Below, piece by piece: positions 7,571 to 13,489 of a DNA stretch of 13,489 bases. Both the position numbers and the translations under genes were made by a program. Each line of letters begins with the position of its first letter. The first letter of the stretch is position 1. Origin of the DNA: Larix sibirica (Eukaryota > Streptophyta > Pinopsida > Pinales > Pinaceae); assembly GCA_004151065.3 (NCBI GenBank), contig NWUY0300010545.1:1-13489 (forward strand), read 5' to 3'. The notes below the pieces were generated by a model. That model was given only the letters and a program-made list of their open reading frames with translations. It was not told the origin of the DNA and ran no database searches.

Positions 7571-9099
7571 TAGTCACCATTGACTCCCACAATGGGATCA
7601 ATACCCACAACAATATTACTCCCATTGCCAACCTGCCAGGCTAGAGAAGAATTGATCCAAGGAAGAATTTTCATGAACCCATTCCATATGTATGAGGCAT
7701 TTCGTGAAACATGAGGGTTTCTCAACCAGTTGTACAAGTCTATTTTGATATATTTTGTGTGTATAACTCTGAACCATAGTGTATCTCCCAATAATGCCCG
7801 CCATAGACTTTTTAAGGACAGGGCCGTGTTAAACCAATAGACATTTTTTATATTCCACCCCCCATATACCTTTGGCATAGCTAAAGAGTGCCAGCGTTCC
7901 AGATGATAGTGACCATCCTTACCAATGCCCGGCCAGAGGAAATTAAACATCAAGTTGTTCAATTTATGCAAAACTCCACGAGGAATTTGTGCCAACTGTG
8001 CCCAGTGAACCGACAGACTACTCAAAACAGATTTGAGCAGAATGAGGCGACCTCCCAGCAAAAGATGTTTAAGAATCCAAAAATTTAACTTCTTTTCAAA
8101 CCTGCCAATTAGCCATCTCCATTCCACAATACCATAACAATTTGGTTTTATAATAAAACCCAAATACTTGACTCCATCATCAAGGGCATTTGTAGTAAAT
8201 GGAAGAAAAATAATTACCTCAACCAAGACCGGATTGTCAATCATATTACTTGTGAAGACAGACTTATGTTGACTGATTTGCATCCCAGTTGTTGTGCAAA
8301 AGAGTATCAAAATCTCAGAAATGGTCTTCCATTCCTCCATAGAATCAGCTCCAAAAATGATGACATCGTCAACAAAAAGCAAGTGGATGGCAGCCATATC
8401 CTTTGCAAATTTAACCCCTTTGATGATTTTCTTGTTTCTGGCATCCCTTAACATAAGACTACGTCCTTCGATCACCAACAAAAATAAAAGAGGCGAAAGT
8501 GGGCAGCCTTGTCGAATTCCCCTGAAACTTTTGAAGAAAGGAGTGTGATTTCCATTAACTAGAACAAAGTAATTCGTCGAAATCACAAAATCCATAATCC
8601 AATTGATCACTAGAACTGGCAGGCCAATCTGGATAAGAACCAGTTTAAGGAAATCCCAATTTACTTGATCATAAGCTTTTACAAGATCAATTTTTAAGAT
8701 TAGGGAATTTAGCTTTTTAACTTTTACCGAGTGTAAAACTTCCTGAGTAATGCCAACTGCATCCAAGATCTGCCTGTCTTCTAGGAAACCAAATTGTTCT
8801 ATAGACACCCACTTTGAAAGGAGATGTTTTATTCTATTAGCAATAATCTTTGAGATCAGCTTGTAAACCAAATTACAGAGAGCAATTGGCCTAAAATCCT
8901 TAAAGCTCTCTGGTTTTCTCTTTTTAGGAATAAGAGTCAGAAAGGTTGAGTTTAAACCTCCAGAAATCCCACCTTCCATCCCGGTGAATTCTACCATTTT
9001 CAATAAGTCAGGTCCCATGATGTCAAAAAAGTTGAGGAATAGGTTGACCGACCAACCGTCCAGGCCAAGACTCTTCTCTTTATTGAAAGCTTTTAACAC
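7570..9099 (-). CDS. LINE reverse transcriptase segment (ORF2 middle)
   Basis: An uninterrupted 509-codon frame covers the reverse transcriptase of the LINE, the enzyme that copies element RNA at the nicked target site. Motifs in order are LTLIPKKRK (residues 54-62), FRPIALCN (69-76), motif A LKIDLVKAYDQV (135-146, catalytic Asp 138), motif B GIRQGCPLSP (194-203), and motif C FVDD (242-245). After these come the thumb-like KYLGF and the LGGRLILLKSVLSS block, then GGWNIKN. FVDD replaces the usual FADD of L1-type enzymes, and the two catalytic Asp are kept. The first ATG at 9099 is not the true start: reading upstream in the same frame gives VIEEDIFKVLKAF, which joins to the endonuclease-linker segment through a -1 frame change near 9157. 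The frame ends at 7570 through another frame change. Confidence 0.9.
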   Translation of the reverse strand: MLKAFNKEKSLGLDGWSVNLFLNFFDIMGPDLLKMVEFTGMEGGISGGLNSTFLTLIPKKRKPESFKDFRPIALCNLVYKLISKIIANRIKHLLSKWVSIEQFGFLEDRQILDAVGITQEVLHSVKVKKLNSLILKIDLVKAYDQVNWDFLKLVLIQIGLPVLVINWIMDFVISTNYFVLVNGNHTPFFKSFRGIRQGCPLSPLLFLLVIEGRSLMLRDARNKKIIKGVKFAKDMAAIHLLFVDDVIIFGADSMEEWKTISEILILFCTTTGMQISQHKSVFTSNMIDNPVLVEVIIFLPFTTNALDDGVKYLGFIIKPNCYGIVEWRWLIGRFEKKLNFWILKHLLLGGRLILLKSVLSSLSVHWAQLAQIPRGVLHKLNNLMFNFLWPGIGKDGHYHLERWHSLAMPKVYGGWNIKNVYWFNTALSLKSLWRALLGDTLWFRVIHTKYIKIDLYNWLRNPHVSRNASYIWNGFMKILPWINSSLAWQVGNGSNIVVGIDPIVGVNGD

Positions 9100-9116
9100 C
9101 TTAAAAATATCCTCTT

Positions 9117-10448
9117 CTATGACAGGTTTTCCAACCTGTAATCCTTCTTCCCTCGTAAAAAAAATGGATAATGTTTCAAAACATTCAACTGTGCTACAAT
9201 ATTGGGATATTTTGGATTAATGAAATGTTTCCTGAAATGATTATGTGTTGCCTTCTCAATATCCAATTGATTAGTTAGTTCAATATTATTTTCATCCTTA
9301 ATAGACCATATTGTGTTTGCATTTCTCCTATGAGAGGCATGATTGTGAAAGAACCGAGTGTTGATGTCACCCAGCTCAACCCATAAAGCCTGGCTTTTGA
9401 TTCTCCATGTGCTTTCCTCAGTCTTCAAAATATCATTCAATCTGTTATGTAAACCCTGCAAATCCAATCTATCTTCCTCAGAAAAGATGCCCATCGAATT
9501 GAGTTTATACAACTGTTTAATTTGAAGTTTGACAGAATTGAGATCTGCTAGGTTCTTTTCTTTTTTCTGCTTCTCCCATACTTTTGTTTTTTCCTTTAGA
9601 CCTTTGAGTTTATATATCAAATCATCCATCGAGTTAAGATTAGTAGAGGAATCGAACTGAGACCAGTAATCCCTAACCAAGTTGCAGTAGTCAGTATCCC
9701 TCAACCAAGTGTTGTTGAACTTAAACGGCCTATTCAACTTGTTCTGAAAAGCATCAATTTGAAGGACAATGGCTTGGTGATCTGAAATCGCAGAAGGCTC
9801 CACCCATGCTCTATACCTGGCTAAACTGGAAACCAAGGAATCAACAACAAGGAAATGATCGAGCCTTTTGCTGACACATTCATCACCTGAATGCTTATTA
9901 CTCCATGTAGGGCTTAACTTTCTTGGTAAAATATCAACTAACTGAGCTCTCTGTAAAATGCCATTGAAAAAATCCGCCAATTCATCAACCAACACTGATT
10001 GACCCCAAATTTCTGACGCTGACAGAGTGAGGTTGAGATCACCTGCCACAATCAAATTCAGGGTGTTTAACAAGCTTGATAATTCCAAAGATCGCCAGTA
10101 TGTTTCCCTGTCTCTATATGGAGCATACATATTTAAAATGGCAAGATTAGTACCACAGGACAAAAAACGACCTTTCATAAGTAGCCCGCCCATGGTTTTG
10201 AAGGTATTGCCAGACATGGTGACCGGATTCGAACCTGACAGTAACCCACCCAACCGACCACATTAGTCTATGGCACTAAAATACCAACTCGGCCAATGTT
10301 TTGTGAAAAAATCAATGGCTCGAACAGCCGAACACATGGTTTCCTGAATTAAAAAACAATCAAGACTAGTAGACTTTAGAAAATTGACGAGAGCCCTAGC
10401 CTTTGCAGCCCCACCAATCCCATGGATGTTAAAGGAAAGAATTGACAT
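9117..10448 (-). pseudogene. LINE AP endonuclease and linker (ORF2 N-terminal)
   Basis: ORF2 starts at ATG 10448, which overlaps the ORF1 stop. The N-terminal endonuclease nicks the target DNA. Its active-site series is all present: SFN (Asn7), QET (Glu36), NMYAP (Tyr108 of the joined numbering), AGDLN (Asp137, Asn139), SPTW, LDHF (Asp197) and SDH (222-224). A TAA at 10265-10263 interrupts it after about 61 codons in the same frame. It then continues open to 9117. The part after the endonuclease is the linker typical of plant LINEs, with EESTWRIKSQALWVELGD and NTRFFHNHASHRRNANTIW. Close to its end the frame moves by -1 at the T-run 9164-9157 and carries on as the reverse transcriptase segment. 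Confidence 0.88.
9156..9162 (-). other. TTTTTTA heptamer at ORF2 frame change
   Basis: On the minus strand the run of eight T followed by A is read in the upstream frame as CCA TTT TTT TTA, so the last seven bases are T TTT TTA, the X XXY YYZ form of a -1 slippery site. A -1 slip here passes straight into the reverse transcriptase frame (ACG AGG GAA). A lost T in a homopolymer would give the same result and is the simpler reading. Confidence 0.4.
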
Positions 10449-10450
10449 TA
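10446..10450 (-). promoter_or_regulatory. TAATG stop/start overlap of LINE ORF1 and ORF2
   Basis: The ORF1 stop TAA (10450-10448) and the ORF2 start ATG (10448-10446) share one A. The same TAATG overlap is known from the silkworm LINE SART1, where it supports coupled termination and re-initiation. The ORF2 start is well supported because SFNIHG, the first endonuclease motif, begins five codons in. Confidence 0.8.
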
Positions 10451-11152
10451 AGTCAACTTCTGAGGGGAATTATCTGCTCTAAGATTTCCAGGGGTAATAG
10501 GGTCGGCCGAGAAATTCCTAGAATCCATATTTTCCAGACGTTTTGATAAGGGAAAGAAAGTATCACCACAATCTTTCTCTTTTACCTTTTTCTTCCTATG
10601 AATTGTCACATTCATACATCTGATAGATGGAATAACTAGATCATCAGAGGGTTTAGGGTTTACTGCGTAGATTTCTAGAGGTGAATTATCGATACCGGAC
10701 ATGGACAGTAATTTTGAGGAAAATGAATTAGGGTTAGACTTATCCTCCAATGCATTTAGGGATTTCAAATCCCCAATACAGATATTGGTATCCAAAGTCC
10801 CTGGAGGTTCTGAAACATATTCCAAAGGTGAATCATTAACAGGCAGCCTAGGAACATCAGCAGAAGGGCAAGAAGGAAGAGACTTCTCATAATCTTCTTC
10901 TACAGAATTTAAATAATTTATGAGACTTCTAGCTAAGGGTTTTTGTTTGGCCAAACGCACATCAAGGTCTTTCTCCATGGCTAAGTACAAATTGAATTCA
11001 GCTTTCGAAACTCCTTCATAAATAATAGAAGGTTCATCTAGACACATACCTGGAAGATTTACATTATCCTTTACCGGGTTGTTTGTACAAGTCATGGAAA
11101 TGGATTGCCCCCCTGCGTCAAGGAAACCTTCTTTTGTAGTAAAAAAGGGCAT
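10448..11152 (-). CDS. LINE ORF1 C-terminal region
   Basis: An open frame of 234 codons follows the zinc knuckle in the -1 frame and runs to the TAA shared with ORF2. It is hydrophilic, with many Ser, Pro, Asp and Lys, a basic patch HRKKKVKEK near residue 190, and no predicted membrane segment. Such a low-complexity C-terminus is normal for ORF1 of plant LINEs, whose product binds element RNA. The ATG at 11152 is unlikely to be a real start, because it lies inside the zinc-knuckle codons of the other frame. This segment was presumably joined to the upstream ORF1 part. Confidence 0.75.
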   Translation of the reverse strand: MPFFTTKEGFLDAGGQSISMTCTNNPVKDNVNLPGMCLDEPSIIYEGVSKAEFNLYLAMEKDLDVRLAKQKPLARSLINYLNSVEEDYEKSLPSCPSADVPRLPVNDSPLEYVSEPPGTLDTNICIGDLKSLNALEDKSNPNSFSSKLLSMSGIDNSPLEIYAVNPKPSDDLVIPSIRCMNVTIHRKKKVKEKDCGDTFFPLSKRLENMDSRNFSADPITPGNLRADNSPQKLT

Positions 11153-11706
11153 TTAGCCCTAACATGTTCGGTGTTTCGACAATGAAAACACCTAAAAGGT
11201 ATGTTCTTGTAATCTAGCTTTTGTTCAAACACCTTATCTCTCCATACAATGTCAACTGAAGCAGGTAGCCCTTTAGTCACGTTAAACTCAACCAGTATGG
11301 ATGCCATCTTTTTATTAATGCCATAGATAAGATTTTTCTCCAATCTTATGAACCACCCTAGAAAATTGCCCAAGCCTTAAAAAATGTTCGTCGTCCACAA
11401 TTCAAAGGGAAAACCCGACAAAAGCACCCAAATGTGCCTAGTCTGCATTTGCTCAGATTGAGGATTAAAATTAACATGCCATCTTTTTAAAATCAGGGAT
11501 TCTTCTTTAACCAACCATGTCTGTTGCAGGATTGAAGGGATTAACTCTTCATCAGGAAAAATAAATGCCACCCAACCTCATGAAAGAAGGCTAGTTCTTG
11601 GAGCTAAACCGAAAACTGGAGTCCAGTTGGTGTTCACCCATTCCACCAGTTCAACCTGAGTGAGTTTTGTCCCTTCAATGCGTCCCACCACACCTCTCCA
11701 TGTAAG
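11092..11706 (-). pseudogene. LINE ORF1 N-terminal region with CCHC knuckle
   Basis: This is the RNA-binding ORF1 protein of the LINE. Near the 5' end it reads LTWRGVVGRIEG, then NTNWTPVFGLAPRT, and is interrupted by TGA at 11580-11578. The DUF4283-like part continues with SLILKRWHVNFNP and IWVLLSGFPFELW, interrupted by TAA at 11379-11377. It then runs on in the same frame through GNFLGWFIRL to the zinc knuckle CFHCRNTEHVRAKC (CX2CX4HX4C, all ligands present). After the knuckle it leaves this frame at the T-run 11146-11141. An in-frame TAA lies upstream of 11706 and no start codon in frame is convincing, so the true 5' end is lost. Confidence 0.82.
11140..11146 (-). other. TTTTTTA heptamer at ORF1 frame change
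   Basis: The upstream frame reads TGC CCT TTT TTA CTA, so the sequence T TTT TTA stands in the phase of a -1 slippery site immediately after the last Cys codon of the zinc knuckle. Slipping by -1 leads into the open 3' part of ORF1 (ACT ACA AAA GAA). One missing T in the run would equally explain the change. Confidence 0.4.
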
Positions 11707-11759
11707 AGTTTAACCCTGTCCATGTTTACACCATCTCAGTAAGTTTTTTTCTCTGAAAA

Positions 11760-12820
11760 AAGAAAAAGAAATGGAGAACACACAATTTGCGATTTGCAGG
11801 TGTGTTTTAAGTTAAATCTTAAAAACCATACTAACATGCCAAACTGAAATATTTTTGTTTAAAACCATACTAACATGCAAAACTAAAATATTCTTGTTTA
11901 GGGTCAAAGAAGTCGAAATTGGGGGTTTATGGCCTCAAGAACAATTGTCTTGGAGGTCCTCACTGCATTCTATGCAAGGATAGTTTCTAATGACCAATTA
12001 TTTACTTTAAATAGAGTTCGCATGTGAAAGTTATGGCCATGACAAGGTAAAGATCCAACTATTCCCCAAAATCCCATGTGACAACGACAACAACTCACCA
12101 TGATTCACCCATGCAAAGTTAGTAACATATGAAATCCGCTAGAAATATTTAGAAGCATCTTGAGAACTGAGACTCTAACTTTAACATGGAAGAAAGGGGT
12201 TTAAAACACTCGTCAAAAGGAGGAAAATGCATTGAACTCTTATTGTGGCAATTTGATGTTCCATGGTAGAGAAACCACCGCAATGAGTAGGGAGATAATA
12301 GAGAAAAGGAGAAGAGCACTATGTAGAGGATTGTATTGGACCATAGTATCTCAAAGCTCCACAATGAGATTTATAATCTACGTATTTTTCCTTTTACTCT
12401 CCATTGATTAGGAAGAAATGAGGCACAATCATTCATTTCTTATTGGGTTTTCCCACACTAGGTTTCTTAGGAAAAATGTTCTATACATGGCATTCCAATA
12501 TGTGTGTTTGCTATTTAATCCTAGTTTTATGTCACTTTAGTTAAAGAATCCATATGGTGTGTTTTAATTTTCTATTTAATCAATGAAAGTACAAAAACAA
12601 TAGTCATGTAGTAGAGCATAAGGTCACTTAAGTAGCAATAGTTTAAGAAATGTTCTAGTGAGCCAACCATTGGAATATTTTAGCATATTGTATCCTTACA
12701 TTAATTAAAAAGTCTGAATTCCAAGGAGAGTTGCAGCATGTAAATCCAAAGATTAGCACAAGAAGGGTAAATAAGTGGTCACAAACCTCGGATTTGGAAG
12801 ATGGGAATATGAAAATACCC
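11760..12820. other. AT-rich stretch without gene
   Basis: Apart from the 39-bp tandem repeat at 11822-11899 I see no gene, tRNA or recognisable element. The minus-strand frame at 12149-12364 has no domain and no codon-like pattern. The stretch separates the LINE from the second gag relic. Confidence 0.5.
11822..11899. repeat. 39-bp tandem duplication x2
   Basis: AAAACCATACTAACATG... at 11822-11860 is followed at once by a copy at 11861-11899 with three substitutions. It lies just outside the 5' side of the LINE. Confidence 0.93.
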
Positions 12821-13489
12821 ATTGATGATGGAGAGTTAAGATTTCCAAGGTTGGAATCTCAAGTTGTTAACGTTTCACGAGTGTGCCATTACTAATTACT
12901 ATCATTGAGAAAAATATTTGGAAGCAAGGAGCTTCCAAATAAGGTTGAAAAGAAGAAGGGGAAATTGTCATCGTTGTACATGTATGCAAGGGCCCTACCA
13001 ACCATTATGACCATTGAAACATTTATGGTCACTCCAAATAAACATGGTGGAAGTGCATCCATAGCTAAATTTGGAGAATTGTAACTAGTAAGAGTAGTTT
13101 GAGAAAAGGGATCACCTAAGTGTGGAAGTGTAAAGGGAGTTAGAAAGAAACTCATATATGGAGTCCGAGAAAATTGTTTCAGCAATAGTGTAAATAAGGA
13201 CATGGAGTTAACAATAACAAGCAGTGTAAGCTTAGATTTTTTTCAATGCAAACTGTATTGATGAAATAGAAGTCTGTGTAGTACCTCTTGATTTATGTGG
13301 TGCATTTTCTTGGTAGTCCCTACATGCATATGAGAAAGACCATCTTCACGAGAAGGAAAATCCAATATCATTTGGCCATTTTGAATTATTAATATTTTAT
13401 CATCAATGCACGTGAGGGGAAGTCTAAGATCTCTTGAGTGAGTGTGCATCATCCTAAGGGATTGATCATCTCATGCAAGAAGTATGCAC
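12820..13489 (+). pseudogene. Second Ty3/gypsy gag-protease relic, cut by window end
   Basis: A copy related to the relic at 2625-3470 begins with a diverged copy of the AAGGTGGGAATCTCA block at 12820-12862. It continues with the gag end at about 12930-12970 and a zinc-knuckle remnant (HYDH, stop, NIYGHS) at 13002-13040, in which the second Cys codon is TGA. After a degraded stretch it gives VVPLDLCG at 13278-13301 and, one frame away, GSPYMHMRKTIFTRRK from 13312. NAREGKSKIS follows near 13410. This VPLD-x-CG ... GSPYM block is a hallmark of the post-protease region of one plant gypsy group. Several stops and frame changes make it a pseudogene. The reverse transcriptase would lie beyond the window. 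Confidence 0.75.

Larger units (their letters stand above)
7187..11706 (-). mobile_element. L1/Cin4-like LINE, broken
   Basis: This non-LTR retrotransposon is read on the minus strand as ORF1 (11706 to 10448) and ORF2 (10448 to about 7187). ORF1 has a DUF4283-like N-terminal region and a CCHC zinc knuckle. ORF2 has an AP endonuclease, a reverse transcriptase and the start of a C-terminal region. Premature stops lie at about 11580-11578, 11379-11377, 10265-10263, 7492-7490 and 7222-7220. Frame changes occur near 11140, 9157 and 7570. The catalytic motifs remain readable, so the element decayed relatively recently. The 5' end has no clear start codon and the 3' end (RNase H, 3' UTR, poly-A) is missing or rearranged. 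No target-site duplication could be seen. Confidence 0.93.

Noticed and set aside
7888-8548. Several + strand frames of 60-85 codons
   Set aside because: All are antisense shadows of the LINE reverse transcriptase, which reads open over 509 codons on the minus strand.
7187-11706. Group II intron or retron origin of the reverse transcriptase
   Set aside because: The AP endonuclease in front, the CCHC ORF1 and the GIRQGCPLSP and F-x-DD motifs are those of a plant L1-like LINE. No intron-type maturase domain is present.

Overview
The window looks like repeat-rich nuclear DNA of a land plant with a large genome. The evidence is decayed Ty3/gypsy (Metaviridae-type) fragments, a plant-type L1/Cin4-like LINE with a zinc-knuckle ORF1 and an RNase H piece of the plant LINE kind, and tRNA genes of plant nuclear type. 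A gymnosperm or a big angiosperm genome would both fit; the sequence does not decide. I see no intact host protein-coding gene.

Layout, left to right. 1-749: unassigned, AT-rich then mixed, ending in a purine tract. 750 to about 1800: a possible LTR (TGTAACGACC start after the purine tract; 3' end not located). 1975-2385: short tandem duplications. 2625-3470 (+): gag-to-protease relic of a Ty3/gypsy element. 3580-4890 (-): protease-to-reverse-transcriptase relic of a second Ty3/gypsy element, with a perfect 40-bp tandem duplication inside it. 4890-5950: no confident gene. 5950-6700: a tRNA neighbourhood with two good genes (tRNA-Asn GTT and tRNA-Glu TTC) and two decayed tRNA-like relics (Glu 3' half and elongator Met), plus duplicated 59-bp and 34-bp blocks. 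6914-7190 (+): C-terminal half of a LINE RNase H domain. 7187-11706 (-): a LINE with ORF1 (DUF4283-like region and CCHC knuckle) and ORF2 (AP endonuclease, reverse transcriptase and start of the C-terminal region). 11760-12820: AT-rich with one 39-bp tandem repeat. 12820-13489 (+): a second gag/protease relic of the same general type as the one at 2625, running off the window.

The LINE is the most informative object. Its catalytic motifs for endonuclease and reverse transcriptase are all readable, yet it carries about four or five premature stops and three frame changes, so it is probably dead but fairly young. ORF1 and ORF2 meet in a TAATG stop/start overlap. Two of the frame changes fall exactly on an in-frame T TTT TTA heptamer and both go in the -1 direction. 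The RNase H domain expected downstream is instead found on the opposite strand, abutting the broken C-terminus.

I found no evidence for a new multi-gene system. The points worth checking are the LINE translation signals, the LINE tail-to-tail junction, and the decay pattern of the tRNA cluster.
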